The translations under genes and the position numbers were made by a program. Shown one piece after another: positions 47,154 through 59,100 of a DNA stretch of 64,000 bases. The first letter of the stretch is position 1. Every line of letters begins with the position of its first letter. This DNA comes from Caprella mutica (Eukaryota; Arthropoda; Malacostraca; Amphipoda; Caprellidae): NCBI GenBank assembly GCA_947561585.1, contig CANNZV010001629.1:62001-126000 (forward strand), in the 5' to 3' direction. Under the pieces are notes generated by a model. That model was not told the DNA's origin, ran no database searches, and was given only the letters and a program-made list of their open reading frames with translations.

Positions 47154-47700
47154 GCATTGCCACTGAGTGTGCATGTACAATGTAACAACCAACAATTCAC
47201 TGTGTGGAGAATTCAACTTATTGTCTAAATACAACAATACCATTATTAATTTTTATCCATAACAAAAATACCAAATCAATATATATTCTAATATTCTAAC
47301 GTTGATAGCAGTTCTGTACTGATGTTAAAGGTGAAGTGAATCATCTCTTAAAATTTATCTAGCAGGTGCTTAGACACATTACATTAGTAATTAGTAAGTT
47401 ATAAGGTATTTTTAATGCTGAATATTAAGTAGTTAAATATATTTATGCACATAGAAACAACACTTGTCTTTAGTGGTTCCTTCTTACTAACAAATATCAT
47501 TATAATGGAGTAGCTACTGTCTTACCCAAAACTGAGTGTTTTGAACAATATGATCAATATCATTGGATTATTTTTAGGTTAACTAATGGCCTACCGTCTG
47601 TCTGCCAATGTACTGCACTTAACTGCCAATAACAGCAGTCGAAAATACGCATTAAATATGCAAATGTATTCACCATCATGATCCATGAACAGTAGATACA
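47154..47700. other. Intergenic, nothing recognised
   Basis: AT-rich beyond the last 40-bp unit; no supported gene. Confidence 0.4.
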
Positions 47701-47714
47701 ATACAAAATACAAA

Positions 47715-47825
47715 TACAACTAACATCACCACCTCAATACAACTAACATCACCACCTCAGTACAACTAACATCACCACCTCAGTACAACTAACATCACCA
47801 CCTCAGCACAACTAACATCACCAAT
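47715..47825. repeat. 23-bp tandem repeat, five copies
   Basis: Unit ACAACTAACATCACCACCTC plus a 3-bp variable joint (AAT, AGT, AGC). The last copy is diverged. Confidence 0.92.
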
Positions 47826-47829
47826 AATA

Positions 47830-48487
47830 ACATGACTTGACACAAAAGCAATACTGCTCAGTGAAAACATCGCTAAATGGTATGCACTTTATCTTCTCTT
47901 TATATTGGAAAAGTAGTGGAAAGGAGGCAAATATTTTTACCACGATTTAAAATTGTGAAATAAAATAGTCAACTAGATCTATAATCTATATATTGAAGGA
48001 AGTATCAAATATATTCCAAACTGAATTAGATTAATTCTGTCTTTTATATACCATCTTTCTATCAGATAACTTATATAAAGTTATCAATGTTAGCAATATA
48101 GAGAAATGTATAACCTATATAGCAGTAGGTATAGGAGAGCTTAATAAAGTTATGCTAATTATTTCAATTAATAGTTCATTAAAATAAAGTTTCTCCATAA
48201 AGATTCACAGAGTAATTAACACCAATAGCTCTCTTTCTCCAGTGAAGAGGCAAGGTAAGGCACACCTGACACACACACAGGACAACTGACTAACTCTTAC
48301 TGAGCAGTAACTCACTTCTTCAGTTAAACACTTCATTGTTAGATAACGGAGAACTTCAACTATAGAGGTAAATGAATTAAAACTGAGTAATGAAAGTATG
48401 TACGTTTAATAAACAGTATTTGATATGTTCTAGTTGTTTAATCTTTGACAAGAGTGATATTGGTCATTAACGAAGAAACGTATTGCA
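47830..48487. other. Intergenic, nothing recognised
   Basis: AT-rich except for a GGCACACCTGACACACACAC stretch at about 48,258. No supported gene. Confidence 0.4.
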
Positions 48488-48542
48488 ATGTTTGACCGAA
48501 GAAGACCCATACTGACCCGGGACAAGCTATCGACCCTCAGAG
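48488..48542 (+). CDS. Candidate short first coding exon, unidentified
   Basis: In a locally GC-richer spot, ATG at 48,488 opens MFDRRRPILTRDKLSTLR and reaches a plausible GTGAAT donor at 48,543. The sequence is basic and unlike the surrounding AT-rich DNA. No acceptor-linked next exon was found, so this may be chance. Confidence 0.2.
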
Positions 48543-48559
48543 GTGAATGAAAGCAATAA

Positions 48560-49595
48560 GAACAGTTAGTCAGTCACTTTTGAAAGACTGTAGGAAATAC
48601 CCTCGTAGTACTCAACAATATTTAGTACCTTTTTCATGCGGGCTGGTGTGGAATGTATTTGGAGACACATGAGCACATACTTCGATAGAAAAAATGTTCT
48701 GCTTAGTTTAAATGTTAGGGGAAAAAAATCCAATTTGCCCTTGCCATATTATGGTTTAATAATTTAATAATCATTATTATTATAAAATAAATTATTAATT
48801 AAATAGATTTTTTTATTGAAAACAAATTCGTAAATGTTTGATTACATATTTCAATTCTTATTAATTTATAATCAATATTATTATGACCCAAAAAACACCA
48901 AAACAATAAAACAGGTATATGTATATGCGCCGATATAAAGAGCAACAGCACATACACCTTTCAATTATTCAGTATTCATTTTTCAAGTATTTTCAAATTA
49001 ATTGTAGAAATTAAATATTCAAGTTAATTTTTAAAGAATCAATTAAAAACAAATATGTATGAACTCTCAAATTAATTCAGTTTCACATTTGAAGCTAATT
49101 TAAATCTTAATGATAGTTTTATTATTTAAATCCTTTCCATTAATTTCATGGAAAAGAGTTTATAAGTATATTAATAATTACTCTAATATAATAATGACTA
49201 TTTTAACAAAAAAATATTTATTTTGAAAAGCGACACTTTTTTCGCGAAGTGATTTGAGACGAAATATTTCATATCCGTTACTAATCGATGTCTATTTAGC
49301 ATATTATAAAAAAAAATAGACGCACCCTTTAAGCTGTTAGTAAAAAGCTTTCTCCTGTTTTAACCTTCTTTCGAATATCTACTATTGAATTAATTATACC
49401 TACCTATATACATGACATTCGAAACAACGGAGAGCAAATTTTTTCTATGGACTTAAATTAGCAACTCAGAAGTAAACCAGGTAAATTGTAGTGTATTGAT
49501 GTTAAAAACCTTTAAAAGAATATATAAACATAATATGTAAGCAAATTTCATGTGGTTTACTGCATTGATTGATTGAAACACTAAATAGAATTTGC
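48560..49595. other. Intergenic, nothing recognised
   Basis: Strongly AT-rich, no supported feature. Confidence 0.4.
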
Positions 49596-49596
49596 T

Positions 49597-49769
49597 TGGA
49601 GGGGACCTTTAACTAAATTGTTTTTTTTTATGATAATAAGCCGACATTTTGTAAGCGGTGATGTAAAAAAGAGTGATATTCGATTAAGCTTAAGTTCGAA
49701 AAATCCTATTTCGTCTGAAAATACAATGTTTTCAGTTCCAATACTCCACACCATTAAAGGTCCCCTCCA
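49597..49769. mobile_element. Small MITE with TGGAGGGGACCTTTAA ends
   Basis: A 173-bp element with 16-bp perfect inverted ends TGGAGGGGACCTTTAA. A decayed single end of similar sequence (GTGGAGAGGACCTTAAAC) lies at about 51,023. No clear target duplication. Confidence 0.75.
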
Positions 49770-49945
49770 CTCTTTTTTTTTCTCTCTATTCATTAGAACT
49801 AAGGTTACTGATTATAAAACTGCTAACTATTTCAAATTTGGTTCTGTAGTTTTATTATAATATGTAATTTAAGATTTAATTCCGTTCTTTCTATTACCAC
49901 TCTGAATTCCAATCAAAGAAAAAGCCCGCATGTCCGATAGGCTAA

Positions 49946-50664
49946 CTACACCATTTTACCCTCAAATTAAAAAGAGTCAAGCTCGAATTAAAATTAGTCA
50001 ACTTCAAATTAAAGGAAGTGAATTTCGAATTAAAATTAGTCAACTTCAAATTAAAGGAAGTGAATTTCGAATTAAAATTAGTCAACTTCAAATTAAAGGA
50101 AGTGAATTTCGAATTAAAATTAGTCAAGTTCAAATTTAAAAAAGTCAACTTTAAGTTAAAACAGTTCTATTTCAAATTAAAACAGGTCAACTTCAAATTT
50201 AAAAAGTTCAATTTCAAATTAAAAGATTGTTTTTTTTTCTGTTAAATTCTCAATTCTGAAATAAATAAAGTTAATTCAAAAATAAGAAATTTTCCACATA
50301 TATTGAATAATGGCAAAAGCAGTTTTATTTCATCATATATTTATTTACTCGTCCAATTCATAACAAGTTCATGTATAATGGATACAGTAGAACATTCATA
50401 TTATTCTAAAGATTTATCAGATGATTGAATTGATTTTCACTTGAGTTAATCTTTCATAATTTATGATTTTTTATAAAATAAGAAAGAAAATTTTAATTTG
50501 TACTTGAGTTATTTATATTTGAAATTGATCTATTTTAATTTGAACTTGACTTATTTTAATTTGAAGCTCACTAATTTTAATTTGAAATTCACTTCCTTTA
50601 ATTTGAAGTTTACTAATTTTAATTTGAACTTGACTTCTATTAATTTGAGACTAAAATGGTGTAG
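49946..50664. mobile_element. MITE whose inverted ends are 21-bp tandem words
   Basis: Both outer ends read CTACACCATTTTA followed by a CAAATTAA run. Inward on the left are tandem words of 20-21 bp (CAACTTCAAATTAAAGGAAG, TGAATTTCGAATTAAAATTAG) to about 50,230. The right end has the same words inverted from 50,495 to 50,640. The centre of about 270 bp is unique AT-rich sequence. The open frames in the word arrays are not genes. Confidence 0.75.
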
Positions 50665-50669
50665 ACCTG

Positions 50670-51300
50670 ACAAAGATATCGGATTCATATAAAGAATTTA
50701 AGAACCTAATTAAGTATTTCTTACTAATAGTTTTCATGAATCATAACATTTTTCCGTTCTAGAGAACTGTTAATTTTACATCACTGTATTTGAATTGGTA
50801 CCTATGTACTATGTATTGTATATATGAATGAACATACCTACTGAAGTATGCAGGCTTTTTCTTCTAATGAATCTCAGAATGAAAAAAAAACGAAATGTGA
50901 ATATTTCTTATATAATTAATTGTGAACAGAATACTTGATCGATTTAAATTCTGATTACTGTGATATGTTATATAACCTTAGCTCTACATATTTAAAGAGA
51001 TTCCATATTTTTGTTAATTTAGAGTGGAGAGGACCTTAAACTAATCAATTACTACCAATCATATTACGTTAAAATATTTCATACGTAATTTAGATTCACC
51101 GTCTCTCGATATAGAATTATGAAGTCAATTCTAACCAACTGCATTCTCAATAAGGTAGATAGGACATACGAAATATAGTTCTTATAATTACTTTTATTTG
51201 AAATCATTTGTTTCATATTTGAATTAGCAGTTGATAATTTGCATTTTAAGTTATTAATAGAAGATAGCTATTGCATGATTGATATGAATAAATAACAGCA
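50670..51300. other. Intergenic with a decayed MITE end
   Basis: AT-rich; only the single GTGGAGAGGACCTTAAAC end at about 51,023 was recognised. Confidence 0.45.
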
Positions 51301-51302
51301 TC

Positions 51303-52625
51303 TACAGAGTGGACATTAAAAATTACCAGTCTTAAAACGATCCATTGTTTAACAATAAAACTAATGTACCAATTTAAAGCTAAAATACTACGTTTTACAA
51401 AGTTATTTTACCCTTTGAAAATTTGAGACGATAAATGGCCAACACGAACTGCAAAACAATTCATGCATTATTTTGATTGTCCATGACATGACATTCTGTT
51501 TCGTTGCAGAATCAATTCTGTTGACTTCTTCCATGATATTTGTCTTGAAGACTGCACTAGTGATGGGGTTATTATGGTATACTTTGCTTTTTAAATAACA
51601 ACACAAAAAAAACACAATTAGGTCGGTAGATCTAAGCGCACATTCATCATCACCATATTCTTAAATTACATTTTCATGAAATTTATTCCTCAGAGCAGCC
51701 ATTGAAACTCTTGTTGTGTTGCATGTTGCACCGTCTTGAGGAAAATAATAATTACCAATCTCTTTTTTCTGATACTATAAGGAGAAAATAATCGTTGAGC
51801 ATCTTTAAATACGTTCTGAATTAACATTTCTGAAATTCTGCCTGATCTTCAAAAAATAGGGTCCAATAACTTCATGCGCCGTAACTGCGCACCAAACTGT
51901 GACCCGTAGAGAATGAAGAGGTAAAGGCATGGATATTTTCAGGGTTTCAATATATCTAAACTCCTGAATTTTGTTTGTTAACAGTACCATCAAAGCAGAA
52001 ATGAGCTTTGTCTGACATAATAAGTTTTTCGTGAAATTGGGGTTAATTTCTTATAATTCAATAACCGACGAAGGAAGTTGTCTTCATTTTTTCGAAATCT
52101 GCTGCATGCAGTTTTTGAATTTGTATCTTGTAGAGTTTCAACAATAAATACTTTTAAGAATTTTTCTAGCAGAACCGTAGCTAACCCTCACTGGTTATGC
52201 CATTCGTCTAACTGACTCTAACAGATGAATTCGGAATCATTTCAACAATAATTCTGATCGCTAAGATTTCTTAGTTTTCTATAGTTGACTTTCATGTTGA
52301 AATTTCGCCAGTTGTTTAGAAGCTTTTGACACACCGTTTAATAACTTTAGCATTAGGTGTACTGAACTTGATCTTGAATGCTCGTTGAGCAGCAGTAACA
52401 CTTTCGGAGAGAAGAAACTGTGGAAATAAGTTGTAGCGTCGATGATGAATTACGGTTCGAATTTACTTTTCTTATCGTGCATTGGAACAAAGTTGTTGCA
52501 TAAAGATAGGTAAGAATATATTTCAGAAAACTACATTTATCCTCCTTCGAATGGTGTATATTATGATGTTTCAAGTCATATTGAATGTATCGTTGATTCA
52601 AAACTGCCCATTTTTAATGCTCACC
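51303..52625 (-). mobile_element. Mariner-type (DUF4817 transposase) element, copy 2
   Basis: Ends CTACAGAGTGGACATTAAAA and the complement of AGGTGAGCATTAAAAATGGG match the ends of the copy at 28,141 in reverse orientation. The interior is a broken transposase read on the minus strand. Confidence 0.82.
51403..52601 (-). pseudogene. Broken DUF4817/Tc1-mariner transposase, copy 2
   Basis: On the minus strand, 5' to 3': a piece containing the VTAAQRAFKIKF-like N-terminal region near 52,380, then AHFCFDGTVNKQNSGV near 52,000. These are followed by MPLPLHSLRVTVWCAVTAHE and VIGPYFLKIRQNFRNVNSER (51,805-51,950), and NIMEEVNRIDSATKQNVM near 51,500. Order and motifs match copy 1. Stops and frameshifts split the frame. 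The VWCA block missing from copy 1 is preserved here. Confidence 0.8.
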
Positions 52626-52629
52626 TTAA

Positions 52630-54353
52630 TTCTATATTCAAATTTGACTGATTTTAATCATTTCATCAGAGTGTTTGTTTTGCACCTCTCATAAATATTC
52701 AACCAATGTAATAATTACAGAATTTCTTCTGCAACACCTCGTGTTTAATTGAACAGCTTTCACTTCAAGATTACATAGCTTATTTTATCAAAAAAATGTT
52801 TATGTAAACATTGTAAATTCGATTTACAGAAAGAACTAAACTAATAACAGTTGTCTACTCTTTATCGGTTGAAAACAAGCATGGTGGGTCAAGCTTCAAT
52901 AAACCACATGAAGGCACCAATTTATATATATTTACTGGACACACTTCCAAAGACAAACTAATGATTTTACTAATGTTACAAAATTAAATATTATGAATAA
53001 ATTTAGGAATAATTTAGCAATAGTGTAATTATGATCTGGACTCCGTGGAAATACCATGGAACTGGGAAATCAACAAATTAGTTTTAGTCTTGGTTTAATA
53101 AACAAAAGTGAACGTGTCAGTCAATCAAACAGATTAATTATAGAGAGTAAATTCAATGTTATAAATTAATCAAGTAGCTACAGTTCATTTCATCCATTGA
53201 AGATTATCACCATACAACCATCTACCTAAACTAAGTTATATTTTAGTCTACAGATTACCTACACTTCCTCTCACCCACACTTCCCCCATCTTCACTTCCA
53301 TCACATACACTACCCTCACCTACACTTCCTCCACGCATAAATAATAAAATTTCTTCAAAGTTCAACTAATTATGATTTACTTATATTCTTGAGTTTTCTT
53401 AGGATTTTTCGGATATCCTATTTAGTTTTTTAAAGTTTGAGTTTTTTTTATAGAAAACAAACAATTTCCCCTTTTTGATAACTTTAGTGTTTCGTAAAAT
53501 TATGAGTGTTCGTAAAATAGAGTTTTGTGAAATTTCAAATTGTTGGAGAAATTTGAGTTTTTAGACAAATTTAAGGTTTTTGGAAAAATTGAGTTTTCGG
53601 AAAATTTTGAGTTTTATAAAAAAAATTCTTGAGCGTGATTGATTTATACATTTATATATAAAACACAAAGCTCTTTGTTATAGGGATTATAGGGGGATGT
53701 ATTCATGTCACCGTTGTCAATTAAAATTATAAGGATTTCATTTAAATGAACAGATTAGTTTCTGCTGTATAATTTGAAAGCATGATTTCTCAACTAAATA
53801 GATAAAGAATTAGAAAATTGCTCTAGAATTGGTAAGCTTTTATCCACAATTTTGGAGACACAATGATCCAAATATTGGTCTTTGGGTTTCAAACTTCCTA
53901 TTTATTCATTACTAAATGAAATAAAAACACGTTGTAAATATTATTGAAATGAAAACATTACTTTTTCAATCATTGAAGTTAATAAAAGAGTGAATATTAC
54001 TGCATATATGAATATTTTAGACAATAATTCAGAGAAAATATAAGATTATTACTAAAACTACAAGCAAACAATTACAATGCAAGCAAACTCGTTAATTAAT
54101 TTGTAATAAGCTCATAGGCTTCTCCGTCTATGAGCTTATATTGTGCTGGACATTTTCTTTTGTCGATCAATAAAATGTTTCAATGTTTAAAAATACATGC
54201 AAGCAATTATCTAAAGTTAATCTTCTTTCCCTCACGTTCCTATAATAACTAAGAGGTTTTCTTGAAGTCATTCTTGTGTCATAGGTATATCTAATCTTAG
54301 TGCAAATAAGTGGTTATAATAACCTGACGTCACTCCAATCACCTTCTATAGGC
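52630..54353. other. Intergenic; low-complexity stretches and a hairpin
   Basis: A CCCACACTTCCCCCATC-type pyrimidine tract lies at 53,255-53,335. At 53,395-53,640 there are degenerate words of the type GAAAATTGAGTTTTTGG. A perfect 11-bp stem (TAAGCTCATAG / CTATGAGCTTA) with a 10-nt loop lies at 54,107-54,138. No gene. Confidence 0.5.
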
Positions 54354-57300
54354 CTAGTTAGTCATTCCTTTGGCTAACTGATCAAAGTAAACTGTGTTCA
54401 ATATCCATGGCAAATGTTTTTCAACTCGTACGAAGCCCATGTAATCCCCTCGACAGAAATCCGAATTGTCTCCACCAACTCCAACCACAGTAAATGTTCC
54501 TCCAGCTGCCTCCTGCTCCATCAGAACTGGAGGGGAAGCGATGAACCGCTGTGAAGGAGAAGATATTAGCCAATATAAGAGCATAGGACTATGTACTACT
54601 ACAGTATGACTATAGATGTAATGAATAGCTTACACAGGCCTGAATGTTTGTGGTGCAAATGTAGGAATGGTCCTGAGCATTGAAAGGGACTGACAGGGAG
54701 ATGAGACAGTTCATTTCATCCATTCGATTGATTGGCATCATACTTGTCTTCAAGGTTGCTGAGAAATTAGTTATTTAATATCCAATCAATTAGGTCTTAT
54801 TTCATATTAATAATGATATCAACTATGGACTAACTGAATCGTCAATTACCTTCATGTCCAGTAAAAGAGTAACCAGAACTGAGGCCAAACAAGGATTTAG
54901 ATTTGTATTGAGAACCAGACTGCTGCAAACAACCAGGTTGAATATTGTCTAGATGAAGAATATTCATATATATTAGTGAGGAGAATAATTTGAAACGAAA
55001 TCTTTAATGTCAATTTTGAATTTGTTTTAGGGCGAAAATAGAATAATGATACTAGAGTTTACTCTTATTTTAATAAAAGTGCCTTTAATTCAATGCCTAA
55101 AAATACCCTATTTATTTAATTCAATACTTAAAAATACTCTTTTTATAGAATAAATAAATTCGTTTTAAATAGAAATTAGATAAAGGAATTCTTTAACAGT
55201 TATTAGAGGAATGTCTTTCCGTATAGATGACAAAGCAATTATATATTATCGTTATTTATATCTTTATGTGATATGCAAGAAATGAGAAAATAGATGATAT
55301 ATGATAGTGTATCATAACCAACCGTTGAAATTTATTTTTCCTGAGAGTTGTACCAGTGCGACACTATTGTGATGATAGGAGCTGTTGAAGTAGCTAGGCA
55401 AGTGGTAGTTGGAGTTGATTTTTATGTTCGTTGCCTCTTCGCTTCTCATATTGAAACCAACAGTTGCAAAGTCTCTGTAGAAGAAGTCCATTGATTCTTA
55501 GTGTAGTGCATTTGCTGAGAAAGTCTACGTATGTAGTTCATTTTAGTCTCTAAATTGACAACACGAATTTGAGAGTATAATCAAATGGAAATTACTTTTT
55601 GTATTTATATCTAGTTAACGATTTGATTGAGATGAAATTTTAATATGCAGAATATAGGTAATTATTACAGTCAAAATGAGAATTACCCTCTTAAGAATTT
55701 CCAGGTGGATTGTTTTTAAGTTTATACAGTTATTGCAAATAAGTTGTATGTGTGAATTTAAACGTACTGGAATTTTTAGTCGTTTGACAGATATCATAAG
55801 CTTGTTTATATGAAATTATTGGAACAAAATGAACTGACAATAAGTTTTATTTCTTCCTCTGAGTTAACATAATAATACCAACGCGAAATAGAAAATAGAG
55901 TCATACTTCTATAACCTACAACTGATAAAACTTACATCTTGTTTGTCTGCAAGCACTTTGCGTCAGTGAGCACCCAGTCCGCTTCAAGCAGCACTCCGGT
56001 GCAGTGCGAGATAATTCCTTGTCCTGATGTCGACCCTAGCGAAACTATGAAAGGCCAGTGGCCTCCCTTTAAAGAAACACTATAATTGGAAACAATACAG
56101 CCACGAATGAAATGATATCTCTGATGATAAATATAAACAAGAACATAACACAAAGGAAATGTTAAAAGGAAGATTAGTGTACATTACCATCAAACGAGGT
56201 AAATGTGGGTAACAATCATTATTAATAATAAAATAACATGTAACATTTATTTTATATAGTTCTAATTTGGTAAATACAGTGAAACTCCTGAGTTATGAAG
56301 TATTGGTTTTCCATAACTCAGAGCCACTTCACAGCTCTGGGACACTGATAGCTTTCTATGATTAAAATCTTGGAGAAAACTATAGTCTTTGAGGGATAAC
56401 TAGCACGAAATAAGGATAAGGATTTTATTGATGAAAAGTACAAAAAATAAACAATAATTCATCAAGCCCTTTTATAATTTCCTAAAGATAGGATATTTTC
56501 GGGCATAACGTTTATTTAGAATTCATGACGTATATCGTTTTCCATAATTTAAAATAGAAAATACTTCATAACTCAGGTCCTTCATTACTCAAGTGATTCA
56601 TAACGAAGAACTTCATAACTCAGGAGTTTTACTGTATCTTCACTTTCCGCTAATACTTACCTGTCCCACAACTCTCCTACCGCATTCAACAACAATAGAT
56701 TTTCTCAGTTCTAACACCTCATTTTCACCGCCTTGTGTAGCTTCTCTTTTTTCTGGAATTTGTCTGTACGGAGTTTCAGTTACAATGAAATCTGTATTTC
56801 ATTCTTACTGTTTTATGTGACATTATGTCACACAAGTTACTAGTAAAAAAAGTCTATTACTAAAAATCGAAAATATTCATAATGCCAACACGACCACTAT
56901 TATTAAACCAAAAGTACCTGGCTTCTTAGTTATCAACAGAAGCTAAGAATAAACTACCTAATTCCATCACTCACCCAATGGTTTCATATATCCAAGGTAA
57001 ATAACTGCTAACTGCTGTAAAGAGAGTGACGTCAGAAGAGCACCTATCCCTCCACTGACCACCTACTCCTAGGATGGTCCATCCCCCTTTATCATTCAGA
57101 CCAATGAGTAGAGGTTTGTTCAAGCTAATATTCTGGAGAAGAAAATATCTTTAAAATATAATATTATATATCAGTGTTTATTATTGAATCTTTGGGTTCA
57201 TATTTAACGCACACAAGCTCTGACTCCATCTGTACAAAGATGATCAACTGTTGGAAAAACAGGAATGGTTGCTGAGCGTCTGCATTCGTTCAGTTCTACT

Positions 57301-57788
57301 CTGTTTCGCCTATGTTCAGTAACTTCAAATCCACCTGGAAAATAGCAGACATGTTGGAAATTTATTGATGCCGGGCTACTTCTATCGAATTATTATAGAT
57401 TACGAAATGCATATACGTTTCATTCATTATTCACTATCAGGAATACAAACCTGCAACACTACCGTCATCTATTTTACCAATGTAGGTGATATATCGATCG
57501 GTAGGTGGATCGAAACCCTTTACAGGAGGAAGACAAACCAACTGCACATCATCTAGTAGAAGCATAGGAAATGATTAATATTTTAGTACACTAAGTCTCT
57601 TGGCTAATTTTAGTGAACGCTATTTTCAGAATTTACCTGATAACCTCACTGAAGTCTTCAGTTTGACGAGTGCGATGGCATTCTGATCTCTCCCTCTGTC
57701 ATAACTCTCGAGTCGTTTTTGGGACTCAATTGGGACTTTTATAATTTCTTCATACTTGGCTAGCCCAATTTTTAGGTAAACGTGCGCT
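54354..57788 (-). CDS. Two-domain serine protease homolog, catalytically dead (3' ten exons; 5' end not found)
   Basis: The last 445 residues of a secreted-type protein with two chymotrypsin-fold (S1) domains. Exons: 57788-57637, 57552-57451, 57334-57213, 57132-56975, 56763-56661, 56066-55936, 55474-55323, 54948-54850, 54758-54634, 54548-54354; GT-AG and in phase throughout. Domain 1 has DQNAIALVKL where active enzymes have NDIAL (Asp to Ala), VQLVCLPP, and SLNKPLLIG where GDSGGPL is expected (Ser lost), ending FTAVSSYLPWIYETI. A linker of about 40 residues ends in CGRRVVGQ. Domain 2 has WVLTDAKC for WVLTAAHC (His to Lys), HHNSVALVQL for NDIAL (Asp to Ser) and RFIASPPVLM for GDSGGPL (Ser not in place), ending VEKHLPWI. 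Cysteines of the fold persist. Such homologs act as binding partners or cofactors in immune or coagulation-like cascades; that role is inferred. The domain 1 His region and signal peptide were not found upstream. Confidence 0.83.
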
Positions 57789-58405
57789 CTGCAATAAAAT
57801 ATTTATGATAAAAGATCTCACAAATAATCTTATCCCTCTTATATGTTACTTTCTCGCACTTTTCCCACGCTTTTGCCCATTATTTGTTATATTCTCGCGT
57901 ATTTAATGGAAGTTTTGCTGCTATAATTCCCGCTTGCTCCGCCCCGGGGAAAGCACACTTGTGCTTTCCCCCGTACAAGTGTGCATTCCTGCAACCCACT
58001 GTGTCATTCCCGCTCCCGCGAAAACATTATCCAGCAGGTCTAGCAAACGATGGCAACCGAGGAATATTGTTTCTCACTAAATATTTCCCTTCAAAATAAT
58101 TAGTACATAACAATTGTTATTATAAAACATGCATGTATTTGTATTTTATTAATTGTTCTATTATTCAATATGTTTTTGAAAGTTAGTTATTAACTGCCTA
58201 CCTTAGTTAGTTAGTTTCTAACTACCTACACAGATAAAATTTAAGAGAGTGTCTTCGATGATTTAAGAGCGTTTATGGCAGACAGAATAAAACGTAGACG
58301 AAACACCGATAAATTGCCGATAAATTCCCATCGGCGATTGACTGTAGAGGATTATCGAATGATCTTCAACGAATCATGGTTGATTTTACTTCCTTGAATT
58401 AAAGA
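57789..58405. other. GC-rich patch with a palindrome
   Basis: At about 57,930-58,030 the sequence is GC- and CpG-rich and contains GGGGAAAGCACA, CT, TGTGCTTTCCCC, a 12-bp perfect inverted repeat with a 2-nt centre, followed by a second ACAAGTGTGCATTCC. It may be the end of a MITE or a promoter of the protease-homolog gene. The missing 5' exon could lie here but none was convincing. Confidence 0.35.
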
Positions 58406-58419
58406 GGTGATTCCTTCGA

Positions 58420-58790
58420 TGAATCTTCAGCGAGTTATGGAAGACTCAACTTACCCGAAATACTGCAGGCAGATCATAGATGTATCTCGGCAAGTTATGG
58501 AAGACTCATCTTCCCTGAATCACAGAAGGCAGCTCATGGATGTATCTTCGGCGAGTTATGGAAGACTCATGTTCCATGAATTACAGCAGGCAGCTCGTAG
58601 ATGTATCTTTGGCATGTTATGGAAGACTAATCTTCACCGAATTACAGCAGTCATGTCTTCGATGATCATCAACGCGTTATGATAGACTCATCGTCCCCTA
58701 ATTATTACAGGATTGAATTATAGCAGACACGGCTTCGATGAAGATTGCTGAGTTATGACAGATCTCATCTTCTTCGATGATCTTTGGTGA
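58420..58790. repeat. 60-bp tandem repeat, about six degenerate copies
   Basis: GTTATGGAAGACT or a variant recurs at exactly 60-bp steps (58,435, 58,495, 58,555, 58,615; GTTATGATAGACT at 58,675). Units also share GATGTATCTTCGGC and TTACAGCAGGCAGCTC. The period keeps the plus frame open for 91 codons; considered spurious. Confidence 0.88.
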
Positions 58791-59008
58791 ATAGTATGAG
58801 TTATCATATACATTTAAAGGTGTCCGTGATTTTAAAATTGTTATTACAGTATATACATATATAATATTATATATATTTTTCATCATTCAGAATAAAAATG
58901 AAAAGATACAAAAATAATAAAATTTTAAATAATATTCATTCATAAGAATTTTAACAATACGCGCGGGTTATCATATTGAATAACTATCAACCAAATCCTA
59001 CTTCTGCC
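58790..59008. other. AT-rich spacer
   Basis: No supported feature. Confidence 0.4.
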
Positions 59009-59009
59009 A

Positions 59010-59100
59010 TGTCCAAGATGGCTCAGTGGATATGTCGCTGACTTCAATTCTCCATGAGACTACAGTAGCAGGTTCGAGCCCAAGAGACACCACTCCATTT
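59010..59100 (+). repeat. tRNA-like SINE head or degraded tRNA
   Basis: Contains an A-box-like TGGCTCAGTGGATATG at 59,019-59,034 and a B-box match GGTTCGAGCCC at 59,071-59,081, at a spacing typical of RNA polymerase III promoters. Acceptor and T stems do not pair properly, so a working tRNA is unlikely. The AT-rich sequence after it may be the SINE body or tail. Confidence 0.5.

Noticed and set aside
49930..50245. Charged repetitive frames (KLVNFKLKEVNFEL type)
   Set aside because: Translation of 21-bp words forming the arm of a MITE.
59010..59095. Functional tRNA gene
   Set aside because: A and B boxes are present but acceptor and T stems do not pair.
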